In this document: positions 17,959 to 26,777 of the stretch, in pieces
Layout: the number at the start of each line of letters is the position of its first letter
Position numbering within the stretch: the stretch's first letter is position 1
Origin: Flavobacterium sp. DG2-3
Lineage (GTDB): Bacteria; Bacteroidota; Bacteroidia; Flavobacteriales; Flavobacteriaceae
Direction of reading: 5' to 3'
Length of the DNA stretch: 64,000 nt
Assembly: GCF_030730925.1 (NCBI RefSeq)
Contig: NZ_JAVAMB010000001.1
Location: 124,001 to 188,000 of the forward strand
The notes under the pieces: model-generated
What the model saw: only the letters and a program-made list of their open reading frames with translations
Told to the model about the DNA's origin: nothing
Database searches by the model: none
Translations under genes and position numbers: made by a program

Positions 17959-18153
17959 TTAAGCAACCGCTTCAGATTTATCGATAACAACTTGCCCTCT
18001 GTAGTACATTTTACCTTCATGCCAGTAAGCTCTGTGGTATAAATGCGCCTCACCTGTAATAGGACATGTAGCGATTTGAGCTACAGTAGCTTTATAATGT
18101 GTTCTTCTCTTATCTCTTCTTGTTTTCGAGGTTTTTCTCTTAGGATGTGCCAT
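17959..18153 (-). CDS. rpmF: 50S ribosomal protein L32
   Basis: 64 residues, starting [21 protein letters not shown] as in all L32 proteins. The middle reads [17 protein letters not shown]. Only one Cys is left of the four that bind zinc in many L32 proteins, so this is the zinc-free type. It is 9 bases downstream of the DUF177 gene, the usual pairing. Confidence 0.97.
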
Positions 18154-18162
18154 TTTACTATA

Positions 18163-18705
18163 TTATTTATCCGTTAATAGTTTCTTTAATTTTTCCCAAC
18201 GCGGGTCAATATCTTCTTCTTTATTACTCTCTTCCTTTTGTTCTTTTACACTTAATTCATTTAGTTTTATTAAAGTTTCTGTCTGTAGACTTCCATCTTT
18301 AACACCTGGATGAATTCTTTTTTGAGGTACTGAAAGCGCGATCATTTCATAAATATACTGCGCAACATCTATCTCGTGTTCACCATGTGGTAAAATCAAT
18401 AATTCTTCGTTATCATTATTAAATTCATCTCCAAAGCGAACTATTAACTTCATTTTCCCTTTTATAGGTAAATCAAAATCTTCGCCTGTTAGATCACAAG
18501 GCACGTTTACGGTTCCTTTGTGTTTGAATTCTAACTCTAACATTGTACTTTTTTTATCAAAAAGCAAATTGACTTTAATGTCTGAACTTTGAAACTCATC
18601 GTATTCAAAATTCTTAAAGAACTCGTTATTTATCTGATACTCAAAATGGTGTTTTCCTAGTTTTAATCCTACGAAAGGAATTAAAAATTCTTTTGTTTTG
18701 CTCAT
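18163..18705 (-). CDS. YceD/DUF177 family protein
   Basis: A 180-residue protein of the family usually found next to rpmF and linked to 23S rRNA/ribosome maturation. The hallmark segment VNVPCDLTGEDFDLPI is present, followed by an acidic middle and the C-terminal DIDPRWEKLKKLL. The Cys pair of classical members is reduced to one Cys. It forms an operon with rpmF. Confidence 0.88.
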   Translation of the reverse strand: MSKTKEFLIPFVGLKLGKHHFEYQINNEFFKNFEYDEFQSSDIKVNLLFDKKSTMLELEFKHKGTVNVPCDLTGEDFDLPIKGKMKLIVRFGDEFNNDNEELLILPHGEHEIDVAQYIYEMIALSVPQKRIHPGVKDGSLQTETLIKLNELSVKEQKEESNKEEDIDPRWEKLKKLLTDK

Positions 18706-18810
18706 TTCAACATCAATTTGATCAATTCAACTCTAAAACTAGATATCTGAATTGGGGTGCAAAGATATAAAATTATTATAAATCTAATAATCTTATTCAC
18801 CTTTTTTTGT

Positions 18811-19860
18811 TTATAACTGTTTTTCTTTTATTTTAAGAGGTTTTTGGCTAATCTCCTCATACTGATTACGCGAGCGAAAAATATCGATTGCAAGATAGAC
18901 TGCTTCTTTAAAAGAATTGTAATCTGCCATATCTTTCCCAGCAATATCGTAAGCTGTGCCATGATCTGGAGAAGTTCTAACTCTATTTAAACCTGCTGTA
19001 TAATTAACTCCTTTACCAAAAGATAAAGTTTTAAATGGAATTAATCCTTGATCGTGATACATGGCTACAATAGCATCATATTTTTCATATTGACCGCTTC
19101 CAAAAAAACCATCTGCCGGAAAAGGACCAAAAACCATTGTTCCTGCTTCAAATATTTTTTTCAAAACAGGTTTCAAAATCAAATCATCTTCTTTACCAAT
19201 TACACCGCCATCACCTGCATGTGGATTCAACCCTAAAACTGCAATTTTTGGCTTTACGATGCTAAAATCCTGAACCAAAGATTTTCTGACTGTTTCTATT
19301 TTTTTTGCAATTAATTCTTCTGTCAAATGTGAAGCAACTTCGTTAAGAGGCACATGATCGGTAATTAAACCTACTCTTAAATTATCCTGCACCATCATCA
19401 TTAGTGCATCGCCTTCTAATTGCTGATCTAAATAATCTGTATGTCCAGGAAATTTAAAATCCTCAGACTGTATATTGTATTTATTAATAGGAGCCGTAAC
19501 CAAAACATCAATTTCGCCATCTTTCAAAGCTTTTGTTGCTGCTGTAAAAGATTTAATCGCATACTCTCCTATTTTAGAATCATTAACTCCAAAATTCAGA
19601 TCAACTCCTTCTCTCCAAAGATTTAAGACATTTACTTTTCCAGGTATAACCTGATCCAATTTGTCAACTCCGTGAAATTGGACTGTCGATGTAAAGCTTT
19701 TTCTAACGAATGAAAGAATTTTAGCATTTGCAAAAATAACCGGCGTACACAATTCCAACATACGAGAATCTTCGAATGTCTTAAGTATAACTTCGCTTCC
19801 AATACCGTTTAAATCTCCCACTGAAATTCCAACAATTATATTTTCTGCTTTTTTATTCAT
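18811..19860 (-). CDS. pdxA: 4-hydroxythreonine-4-phosphate dehydrogenase
   Basis: A 349-residue pyridoxal-phosphate biosynthesis enzyme (DXP-dependent route). It begins VGISVGDLNGIGSEVILKTF. Metal-binding histidines are seen in FPGHTDYLD, LGLNPHAGDGG and MYHDQGLIPFK. The product normally condenses with deoxyxylulose phosphate through PdxJ. It is divergent from ribE with only 57 bases between them, which must hold both promoters. The DUF177-rpmF-fabH cluster lies downstream. Confidence 0.97.
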   Translation of the reverse strand: MNKKAENIIVGISVGDLNGIGSEVILKTFEDSRMLELCTPVIFANAKILSFVRKSFTSTVQFHGVDKLDQVIPGKVNVLNLWREGVDLNFGVNDSKIGEYAIKSFTAATKALKDGEIDVLVTAPINKYNIQSEDFKFPGHTDYLDQQLEGDALMMMVQDNLRVGLITDHVPLNEVASHLTEELIAKKIETVRKSLVQDFSIVKPKIAVLGLNPHAGDGGVIGKEDDLILKPVLKKIFEAGTMVFGPFPADGFFGSGQYEKYDAIVAMYHDQGLIPFKTLSFGKGVNYTAGLNRVRTSPDHGTAYDIAGKDMADYNSFKEAVYLAIDIFRSRNQYEEISQKPLKIKEKQL

Positions 19861-19917
19861 GAGCTCAGTTTATTTATTACTAATTTTGATGTGCAAATTT
19901 AGTAAAATAAAACCACA

Positions 19918-20508
19918 ATGTTCACAGGAATTATAGAAACACTCGGCAGGATTCACGAAATTCAAAAAGACCAAAACAATCTTCATATAACAGTTGACTC
20001 TTCAATTACACATGAATTAAAAATAGACCAAAGCGTTTCGCATAACGGAATATGCCTTACAGTTGTTGCCATAAAAGAATCTTTTTATACGGTAACCGCA
20101 ATTGACGAAACCATCTTGAAAACCAATATTGGAGATTGGAAAACTGGCGATATTGTAAATCTGGAAAGAGGAATGAAGCTTGGCGACCGCTTAGACGGAC
20201 ATATTGTACAAGGTCACGTAGATCAAACAGGCACTTGCATCAAAATTGAAGAAGCAAATGGAAGCTGGAACTACACTTTTGAATACGATAAAAACTTAAA
20301 CAATATTACAATCGAAAAAGGTTCGATTACAGTAAATGGTGTGAGTCTTACAGTTGTAAATTCGAAAACAAATGAGTTTAGTGTCTCAATTATTCCGTAC
20401 ACTTACGAACACACTAATTTTAAAGATTTCAAAGTTAGCACAAAAATCAACCTTGAGTTTGATGTAGTTGGAAAATACATTTCTCGCCTTTATTCAATCA
20501 ACAAATAA
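19918..20508 (+). CDS. ribE: Riboflavin synthase alpha chain
   Basis: A 196-residue protein beginning MFTGIIETLGRIHEI, the universal N-terminus of riboflavin synthase. Two lumazine-binding repeats are visible, with matching motifs SVSHNGICLTV and GSITVNGVSLTVV, and LGDRLDGHIVQGHVD in the linker. It dismutates two lumazines to riboflavin. No FMN riboswitch fits into the 57-base leader. Confidence 0.97.
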   Translation: MFTGIIETLGRIHEIQKDQNNLHITVDSSITHELKIDQSVSHNGICLTVVAIKESFYTVTAIDETILKTNIGDWKTGDIVNLERGMKLGDRLDGHIVQGHVDQTGTCIKIEEANGSWNYTFEYDKNLNNITIEKGSITVNGVSLTVVNSKTNEFSVSIIPYTYEHTNFKDFKVSTKINLEFDVVGKYISRLYSINK

Positions 20509-20526
20509 AGTTTTGCTATTTTCTAC

Positions 20527-20560
20527 AAAAAAAGCTTCAATTTAAATTGAAGCTTTTTTT
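20527..20560. terminator. Bidirectional terminator overlapping a coding end
   Basis: A perfect 34-bp palindrome, seven A, GCTTCAATTT, its complement and seven T, lies between ribE and the convergent small gene. Its right half encodes the last codons and stop (KKASI) of the minus-strand gene. It can terminate both transcripts. Confidence 0.9.
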
Positions 20561-20805
20561 GTTTGATTTTTTTTATATATTACTACGACCCCTAAAATTA
20601 AGCCAGAAGTTAAAAGAAAAACTATATTTTCATCTATTGGAAACTGCTCAGGACATCCGAAGCAAGGTTCATCTTCTATAGTCATCTCACCTGCGTTACT
20701 CGTACTCTGCACATTCCCAGGAGGAGGCAGATTCTTCGGCGCAGCCAATAAAACATTTAAAAACAATAAGGCAATTACTAAAAATGGGGCTTTTAGATTT
20801 TTCAT
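20542..20805 (-). CDS. PID-CTERM-like small exported protein
   Basis: I start at the second Met (20805), giving MKNLKAPFLVIALLFLNVLLA, a normal signal peptide. An ATG six codons earlier is the alternative. The mature part has a Pro/Gly stretch (APKNLPPPGN), a CFGC motif, and then the sorting-like end FPIDENIVFLLTSGLILGVVVIYKKNQ: a PID motif, one membrane helix and a basic tail. This matches the small PID-CTERM proteins known from flavobacteria by recall. It is probably membrane-anchored or processed; function unknown. Confidence 0.65.
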   Translation of the reverse strand: MKNLKAPFLVIALLFLNVLLAAPKNLPPPGNVQSTSNAGEMTIEDEPCFGCPEQFPIDENIVFLLTSGLILGVVVIYKKNQTKKASI

Positions 20806-20823
20806 AAATTCAAGCGATTGCAA

Positions 20824-21259
20824 ATCAGCAACTCTAGATAATTATTGATAAATATTCTTCTGTAGAAATTTCGCACAAACGCATTTCTACTTCCAAAATC
20901 TTGGACAAAAGTATAAGTTTTTTGCACAAAATCAACTTTTAAACCAAAAAACACAAAACAAATTTTAACATTTTTTTTCAAAATTCTGCTAATCCTTTTC
21001 AGAAAACGCTCTAGAGAACAATCAGTCTTTTTTGCTATTATTTATAAGACTTATAAGCTTATAAGAATTTCCTGATTTTAGCCGAATTTGATTTTTTACT
21101 ATGAGAAAAAAAATCCTGTTACTAAAAATTTACGTCAAAAAAAGAAGTTTGGATTCAACTCTAATTACTTTTAAGAGAATGTTTTCAAATTAATATATTT
21201 GTACAGTTAAATTTGGGCTTTCAAATTCAAATCTATTTCCAAAACCTCTAATCAAGCAA
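20824..21259. promoter_or_regulatory. Methyltransferase upstream region with three TTATAAG repeats
   Basis: A 436-base spacer without a credible gene. TTATAAG occurs three times in a row (21042-21048, 21051-21057, 21059-21065), and the last two also make tandem CTTATAAG palindromes, an operator-like arrangement. TATATTTG at 21194-21201 fits the Bacteroidota -7 element and could drive the methyltransferase. No good -33 TTG was found at the right distance. The regulatory role is inferred. Confidence 0.4.
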
Positions 21260-22246
21260 ATGAAAAACCAATATACAGTCGGAAGTTTATACGCAGGCGT
21301 CGGCGGTATTTGTTTGGGTTTTGAAAATGCGGGGTTCAAATTAGAATGGGCGAATGAATTTGATAAAAAAGCTTGCGTTACTTACAGGAACAATTTCGAG
21401 CACTCTCTTATTGAGGGTGATGTAATGGAATTGGATGTAAAAAAACTCAACAAAATTGATATTCTTACTGCCGGATTTCCATGCCAACCTTTCTCTCTTG
21501 CTGGCCATAGAAAAGGTTTTAAAGACAGTAGAGGAAATCATTTCTTTAAAATATTGGATTTTATTGACGAAATGAGGCCAAAAGTGGTATTTCTTGAAAA
21601 TGTGAAAAATCTAAAAGGTCACGACAAAGGAAATACCATGAAAGTAATTCAGCGTGAAATCAAAAAACGGAATTATACTTTTGACAGCGCTATTTTGAAC
21701 ACCAAAAATTTCGGGAACATTCCGCACAATCGAGAGCGAATTTTCATGATTGCTTTCGATAAGGACTTCGTAAAAAAAGGCTTTAAATTTAATTTCCCAG
21801 AAAAAGAAGAATTAACAAAAAAGGTTGCCGATTTAATCACAAAAGAAAAAGTCGACAAAAAGTTCTATTACACCGAAGATAAATATATGTACAACATGCT
21901 CAAAGAAACTGTTGTGCGCGAAGACCGAATTTATCAGTTTAGAAGACAATATGTACGAGAAAATAAAAAAGAAGTCTGCCCTACTTTAACCGCCAATATG
22001 GGAACTGGCGGCCACAATGTTCCAATTATTACAACCGAATTTGGCTTTAGAAAACTAACTCCAAGAGAATGTTTTCGTTTTCAAGGTTTTCCAGACCATT
22101 ATAAACTACCTAAAATTTCGAATTCTAGTCTTTACAAACAAGCTGGAAATTCGGTAAGTATGCCCGTGATACAGAGACTCGCTTCCGAAATTTTCAAATG
22201 CCTAGAAAAAGCCGAAGCTAGAAAATTAAAAACTGAAAAAGTTTAA
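21260..22246 (+). CDS. C5 DNA cytosine methyltransferase
   Basis: A 328-residue Dcm-type enzyme. Motif I is SLYAGVGGICLGFENAGF, motif IV is GFPCQPFSLAG with catalytic Cys, motif VI is FLENVKNL, motif VIII is NIPHNRERIFMI, motif IX is RKLTPRECFRFQGFP and motif X is KQAGNSVSMPVI. The target recognition region (about residues 195-265) is short. No restriction endonuclease gene is next to it. Its end overlaps by 4 bases the end of a Vsr-like gene on the other strand. The recognition sequence cannot be read from the gene. Confidence 0.95.
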   Translation: MKNQYTVGSLYAGVGGICLGFENAGFKLEWANEFDKKACVTYRNNFEHSLIEGDVMELDVKKLNKIDILTAGFPCQPFSLAGHRKGFKDSRGNHFFKILDFIDEMRPKVVFLENVKNLKGHDKGNTMKVIQREIKKRNYTFDSAILNTKNFGNIPHNRERIFMIAFDKDFVKKGFKFNFPEKEELTKKVADLITKEKVDKKFYYTEDKYMYNMLKETVVREDRIYQFRRQYVRENKKEVCPTLTANMGTGGHNVPIITTEFGFRKLTPRECFRFQGFPDHYKLPKISNSSLYKQAGNSVSMPVIQRLASEIFKCLEKAEARKLKTEKV

Positions 22247-22662
22247 ATACTTAAAAGCATTATTGTTCCTTCAATTTTTGCCAAACAAACTTCGAGATTC
22301 TTTTCTATCTCTTTGCTCCAAAACCTTAAAACTGTCCAATTTTCAGAAACCAGAAAATTGTTGACTTCATCATCTCTTTGAATATTTCTTTCAATTTTAG
22401 GAATCCAATATTCCCGATTTGTTTTAATCCTCATTTGCTCCGTTTCCCAATCTTTTCCGTGAAAAAATTCACTATCCACAAAAATGGCCAATTTATATTT
22501 GGCAAAAGTAAGATCTGGCCTTCCAAATATCTTTTTGTTATTCTTTCGATACCTGTGACCCAATTTCCATAAAGCTTTAGCAAGCCTTACTTCGCCTTTT
22601 GTAGCAGTGCTTTTTATCGCCTGCATAGTTTTCCTCCTCTGTTCGGGAGTTAATCTATCCAT
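22243..22662 (-). CDS. vsr: Very short patch repair (Vsr) family endonuclease
   Basis: A 139-residue protein starting MDRLTPEQRRKTMQAIKSTAT, the usual Vsr N-terminus. The PD-(D/E)XK-like core FGRPDLTFAKYKLAIFVD carries the catalytic Asp, and EYWIPKIERNIQRDDEVN matches the helical part. The His-rich zinc segment of E. coli Vsr (WHHHHC) is here SEFFHGKDWE, so metal binding differs. Vsr nicks T:G mismatches formed when 5-methylcytosine deaminates, which fits the facing methyltransferase. An alternative is a stand-alone nicking partner in a defence pair. Confidence 0.88.
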   Translation of the reverse strand: MDRLTPEQRRKTMQAIKSTATKGEVRLAKALWKLGHRYRKNNKKIFGRPDLTFAKYKLAIFVDSEFFHGKDWETEQMRIKTNREYWIPKIERNIQRDDEVNNFLVSENWTVLRFWSKEIEKNLEVCLAKIEGTIMLLSI

Positions 22663-22778
22663 CTTAAGATTAAATTTGTTTCGGATGGATAAAGTTAAGA
22701 GATTTTATAGAAAGGAAAGTTTAATTTTTGATGCAGAATATTTCAAATTTCACATCCTAAAAAGTATTGAAAAACAAA

Positions 22779-22806
22779 AAAGCCTCTACATTTCTGTAAA
22801 GGCTTT
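22779..22806 (-). terminator. Terminator of the tRNA(CAU) gene
   Basis: AAAGCCTCTACA faces TGTAAAGGCTTT with one mismatch and a TTTC loop. On the minus strand it ends in TTTTTTG, just below the tRNA. Confidence 0.8.
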
Positions 22807-22820
22807 CTATTCTAAAGAAG

Positions 22821-22894
22821 TGGTCCCACCTGGGCTCGAACCAGGGACCACCTGATTATGAGTCAGGTGCTCTAACCAGCTGAGCTATAGGACC
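22821..22894 (-). tRNA. tRNA with CAU anticodon (Met, or Ile2 if lysidine-modified)
   Basis: A complete cloverleaf: acceptor GGTCCTA/TGGGACC, D arm GCTCAGCTGGTTAGAGC, anticodon stem CCTGA/TCAGG with loop CTCATAA (anticodon CAU), T stem CCTGG/CCAGG. It is not initiator-like, because position 1 pairs and the three G:C pairs of the initiator anticodon stem are absent. Elongator Met and Ile2 cannot be separated with confidence by eye. CCA is not encoded. Confidence 0.93.
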
Positions 22895-23040
22895 GGTTTA
22901 GAGGATGCAATATTACTACTATTTTTCATTCACTCCAAATATTTTAAGACATCATTTTAATTTAATTTTAAAAGTTTCTTCGAATCTCAAAAACGAAATT
23001 GATTTTCAACCTCTTATTCAAAAATTAAAATCACTTTTTT

Positions 23041-23445
23041 TTATTTAATTTCTTGGCAAAGCTCCATCAAAACGCCATTTGTGTTCTTCGGATGAAGAAA
23101 AACAACCAATTTATTATCGGCGCCTTTCTTTGGAACTTCGTTAATCAAGACAAAACCTTCGTTTTTTAAGCGAACAATTTCTGCTTCGATATCATCAACG
23201 TCAAAAGCGATATGATGAATCCCTTCTCCTTTTTTCTCCAAAAATTTAGCAATCGGACTTTCGGGATTTGTCGCAACCAAAAGCTCAATTTTGTTATTTC
23301 CTGTTTGAAAAAAAGACGTTAAGACACCTTCGCTTTCTACGGCTTCCATTTTATAAGACGGAACACCAAGCATTTTTTCGAACAAAATATTGGCATCATC
23401 CATATTTTTTACTGCAATCCCGATATGTTCTATTTTGTTTACCAT
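23041..23445 (-). CDS. mce: Methylmalonyl-CoA epimerase
   Basis: A 134-residue VOC-fold protein. I start at MVNKIEHIGIAVKNM; the longer reading adds 17 unconserved residues that overlap the upstream gene. The metal ligands His (EHIGIAV), His (GIHHIAFDVDD) and Glu (GVLMELCQE) are in place, and ESEGVLTSFFQTGNNKIELL fits the family. It interconverts the (R) and (S) forms of methylmalonyl-CoA in propionate/succinate metabolism. The start is 11 bases from the stop of the upstream TPR-like gene. Confidence 0.93.
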   Translation of the reverse strand: MVNKIEHIGIAVKNMDDANILFEKMLGVPSYKMEAVESEGVLTSFFQTGNNKIELLVATNPESPIAKFLEKKGEGIHHIAFDVDDIEAEIVRLKNEGFVLINEVPKKGADNKLVVFLHPKNTNGVLMELCQEIK

Positions 23446-23455
23446 CTTTTTCGGT

Positions 23456-25813
23456 TTATTGATTTGTGTACGTATTAAAATAACCGCATTCGGCAATTAC
23501 GTCCTGATAATATTTCGTATCCGAATAGTCTTTTCTTAAAGCTTTGAATGAGTTCCAAGCAATAAAATTAACTTTATCATCTTGAATTTGCCAATAACTG
23601 TTTATTGCACTGTATTTTTTATTGTAATAATCGTTTCGTTCGCATTTCGAAATCAAGTACAGACATTTTGCTTTTTGTTCTTTGTTTGAAGCAGCTTCAA
23701 AAGCTTTCTGATAATACATTTTAGAAACCGAATTATTGGTAATCATTTCTTTCATCGAATCTCTAAACGAATACGGACTTGAACCGTAACCTACAATACT
23801 GATTTCGTAAAAAGTTCTTCCATTTCCAAAATGAGAGATATTATAAAATGCATTTCCTAGCAAAAGACTATTGGTATAAACATCTTCTTTTTGCGCTAGT
23901 TTATCCTGCATTTCTTTAATTGTATTTAGAAAATCTAACTGTGTATATTTTCTTTTCTGATACGCCGCATGCTCGCAATCATGGCAATCTTTGATGTTTC
24001 CGTTAAACGGATTTCCTAAGAATTTATAATACTGAACAGAATCGGTTTGCTGCATAAAGGCAATTGCTTCTGGAATCTTGTTTTTGAAAGTCGCCTGAAC
24101 TGCCTGAAACTGATTAATATCTTTCAGCTTCAAACTATAAATTCCTGCTCCGATTTTCTCAATTTCCGACTTATTAGATTTTTCTAAGAAAGATTTTATC
24201 GCCAACAAATTCTTTTCGTTGTCATAAAAAGCATTTCCGTCATTCCAATAACTATAACGCGATTCACCATAAATCTCAGCCATCACAAAATTGCCGCTTT
24301 CTTTATACAAATGCGACAAATAGCTTCTGCTCCACGAAGAAGCATTTTGATAACGAAATTCCTCTCCTTTATAATTTTTAGGAAGCTCGTAATACAGCCA
24401 ATTCAAATCGGCAAGAATTGTTTTTTCATTTTTATCTGTCAGCTTATCAATCTTGCTTAAATTATTTACAAAACGCAATAAACGAAGCTGCATTCCAGCC
24501 AATTGTGTTTTTGGAAGGTTTTTTTCTGCTTTAGCATAATTTTTATCTGCATTAGCATAATCCCCCTTTAAAGTTTGAAGATATCCAAGTGCCATGTCCC
24601 ACAAATAGGGTTTATCGGTATTTCCTGCCGCAGAAATTTTTGCAATTAAATCAATAGAGCTATTATCAACTTTTGCTTTGTTTTCTGTTTTATTTTCTGC
24701 AACTGTCTGCGGTTTTGGTTTCTGATTTTCTCCTTGCCCGTCCAGCTGAAACGAATTATTTATTTTTTGCTCTAGCGAATTAACCAATCTTGTCCCGAGA
24801 TAATTTAAATGTTCACTCTTCGGATCTAATTCGTAGATTTTTTCAATTGCCTGTTTTTCATCTTTATAATAGCCGTGAATTGCCCAAAGCGCCGCTTTTT
24901 CTTTATTATTTTTTGCCATCGCCAAAGCTTTAGCCCAATCTGATTCATTTTTTGGATGAAAACTGTAAGCCGTCACAACTCGTAATTCTGGACATTTATC
25001 AAAAACTTGAGCATATAAATAGTTCGAAGTCGCATATTTTTTCTGCTTGAAATTAATTCCCGCAACATACGCCAAAGCGCGATAATATAAAGTGTTTTTT
25101 GCAACTGAGCTTTCCGTTTTATTAAAAAAGTCAATTGCTTTTTGCTTATCATTACTATAAAAACGCGCTTTCATAGTCAAGAACCAATATCTGTTTTTCA
25201 AAAACGGATCAGACAGCGTGTTGTAGACATTTTCTATTGACTGAATCATTTTGGCATCATTGAACGTTTTGGCCACCACGGGATCGTAACTCCAATAATC
25301 TTCTCCAATAGAAACGGTTTCTATTTTCTGTGCCAAATACAAAAATTCGACAAAGTTTTTAACTTTCTCATCTTTCAAATTAAGCTTTTTGCCCCATTTC
25401 TGAGAGCTTTTATTTTCCTTTTTTGTTTTATAAAAAACATGCAAATCGGTTATTTCTTCTTTGTTTTTGATCACATTTTTTTCATCAGAATAATATCTAG
25501 GCTTTTCGTCACCAATCAAAAAATAATTAACTGTTGTTGTATCGGCTTTTCCTTTTAAGTAATCTGCCCAATCCGACTTTATGTTTTTATTAAAACGAGA
25601 ATTGTGCTGAGTGTCAAAACCAATTCCGTAGAAAATTCCGCCTGACAAAAACAATGGCGAATACGATTTATCAGCAAAAGTTTCTGGAGTAAAATTTGAA
25701 TTATAAGATCCTAAATAGTCCCAATCTCCATCTGCACAGGCGTATATTCCGATTGCAGAAAGCAAAACGGCACTAGAAACAAGAAATAACTTGCTCAAAA
25801 ATATTCTTTTCAT
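23456..25813 (-). CDS. Large exported TPR-like repeat protein
   Basis: A 785-residue protein with a signal ending in the lipobox-like IGIYAC (Cys26). Much of it is helical repeats with the A/G-Y-A pattern of tetratricopeptides (KGDYANADKNYAKAEKNLP, NSLLLGNAFYNISHFGNGR). A polar linker with GQGENQKPKPQTVAENKTE is near residue 370. It has a CHDCEHAAY motif. No known family was recognised. It is probably a periplasmic or surface scaffold. Its first 41 bases overlap the end of the upstream lipoprotein gene, so the two are coupled and probably act together. Confidence 0.75.
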   Translation of the reverse strand: MKRIFLSKLFLVSSAVLLSAIGIYACADGDWDYLGSYNSNFTPETFADKSYSPLFLSGGIFYGIGFDTQHNSRFNKNIKSDWADYLKGKADTTTVNYFLIGDEKPRYYSDEKNVIKNKEEITDLHVFYKTKKENKSSQKWGKKLNLKDEKVKNFVEFLYLAQKIETVSIGEDYWSYDPVVAKTFNDAKMIQSIENVYNTLSDPFLKNRYWFLTMKARFYSNDKQKAIDFFNKTESSVAKNTLYYRALAYVAGINFKQKKYATSNYLYAQVFDKCPELRVVTAYSFHPKNESDWAKALAMAKNNKEKAALWAIHGYYKDEKQAIEKIYELDPKSEHLNYLGTRLVNSLEQKINNSFQLDGQGENQKPKPQTVAENKTENKAKVDNSSIDLIAKISAAGNTDKPYLWDMALGYLQTLKGDYANADKNYAKAEKNLPKTQLAGMQLRLLRFVNNLSKIDKLTDKNEKTILADLNWLYYELPKNYKGEEFRYQNASSWSRSYLSHLYKESGNFVMAEIYGESRYSYWNDGNAFYDNEKNLLAIKSFLEKSNKSEIEKIGAGIYSLKLKDINQFQAVQATFKNKIPEAIAFMQQTDSVQYYKFLGNPFNGNIKDCHDCEHAAYQKRKYTQLDFLNTIKEMQDKLAQKEDVYTNSLLLGNAFYNISHFGNGRTFYEISIVGYGSSPYSFRDSMKEMITNNSVSKMYYQKAFEAASNKEQKAKCLYLISKCERNDYYNKKYSAINSYWQIQDDKVNFIAWNSFKALRKDYSDTKYYQDVIAECGYFNTYTNQ

Positions 25814-26777
25814 AATTATTTAAATTGAATTCGTCTAAATCGTAAAATATAATTTCGTTTGGCTTTTCCACAAGATTATCTTGCAAATCTTCTGCCATTT
25901 CTTTTAAATCTTCTGTTTTAATTTCTTCTATTTTTAAGAGATCATTTTCTTCATAAAAAACACCATTTTTATAATTGGCCTTTTTTACTCTGAAAAAAAT
26001 TGGACTTATTTTTTCAAAATTAGAATCTTTTTCTAATGCTACACTGTTCATTTTAGAACGTAGTCCGATCACTTTATTGTTTCTAATATGAACTCCCCAC
26101 GAATAAATTGGGAACGCAAAATCAAGATGTAGCGGATATCTTTTCAAACTTTTAAGATATCGTGCTGCTACTTTTTTATCATAAATAGAATTTAGCGAAT
26201 CGGGCGCAATCGATCCCATATTATAATACATCAAAACTCCTGAATCCACATTTGGAATTTTCGTTTTTTTGAAGTATTTCACTTGATGCAATCGAATTGT
26301 AGCTGAAAGTTTCTTCTTCGAAAGCTTTTTAAAAACCTCTATAAATTTCAAATAATTCCCTTTACTTTTTAATGTCCAATCGCAATCAATTTGAATTTCC
26401 TGACACGAAATTTGATTTTTGGAATTGATCTGTTCTATAAAATCAAAAGTTTTCTGAGCCAAATCATTCACATCGAGATGAGGCTGCAACATAACTTTGT
26501 TCTGGATAAAAACAACTGGAACAATAATATATTCTTTTGGATTTTCTAAAAACCGAACAGGACTCACAGGAATTGGAAAGTTTGATTCTGGATGAAGTCC
26601 GATATCAAAATATCTCACATAAAGTTTCTGGACGTTATTTTCATTCAAAACTTCTCTTTCTGTTTTTGAGAATTTAAATATCGTTTTCCAGTAATAAAAG
26701 GAGATTACAGGTTTTTCGCTTTTAGTGCAAGACAACATTAAAAAGAGAAACAAAACTGGAAAAATTCGTTTGAACAA
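25773..26777 (-). CDS. Hypothetical lipoprotein with TIM-barrel-like features
   Basis: 334 residues; SPII signal MFKRIFPVLFLFLMLSC with Cys17. The start codon is TTG (26775-26777): the codon two places upstream is a stop and no ATG precedes the signal. Segments such as VQKLYVRYFDIG, EIQIDCDWT, SATIRLHQVKY, VLMYYNMGS and LDFAFPIYSWG recur at the spacing expected for strands of a (beta/alpha)8 barrel. IDCDW recalls GH18-like glycosidases and DUF3142, but no catalytic pair is certain. It is co-transcribed with the TPR-like gene. Confidence 0.68.
   Translation of the reverse strand: MFKRIFPVLFLFLMLSCTKSEKPVISFYYWKTIFKFSKTEREVLNENNVQKLYVRYFDIGLHPESNFPIPVSPVRFLENPKEYIIVPVVFIQNKVMLQPHLDVNDLAQKTFDFIEQINSKNQISCQEIQIDCDWTLKSKGNYLKFIEVFKKLSKKKLSATIRLHQVKYFKKTKIPNVDSGVLMYYNMGSIAPDSLNSIYDKKVAARYLKSLKRYPLHLDFAFPIYSWGVHIRNNKVIGLRSKMNSVALEKDSNFEKISPIFFRVKKANYKNGVFYEENDLLKIEEIKTEDLKEMAEDLQDNLVEKPNEIIFYDLDEFNLNNYEKNIFEQVISCF

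Noticed and set aside
19861..19917. Possible FMN riboswitch before ribE
   Set aside because: The 57-base divergent spacer is too short and lacks the conserved RFN element segments.
21101..21193. 30-codon frame MRKKILLLKIYVKK upstream of the methyltransferase
   Set aside because: Lys-rich reading of an A-rich tract with no ribosome site or conserved feature visible; treated as spacer.
22607..22855. 82-codon frame ending VVPPGLEPGTT
   Set aside because: The end is a translation of the tRNA on the other strand, a well-known artefact, and the first part overlaps the start of vsr.
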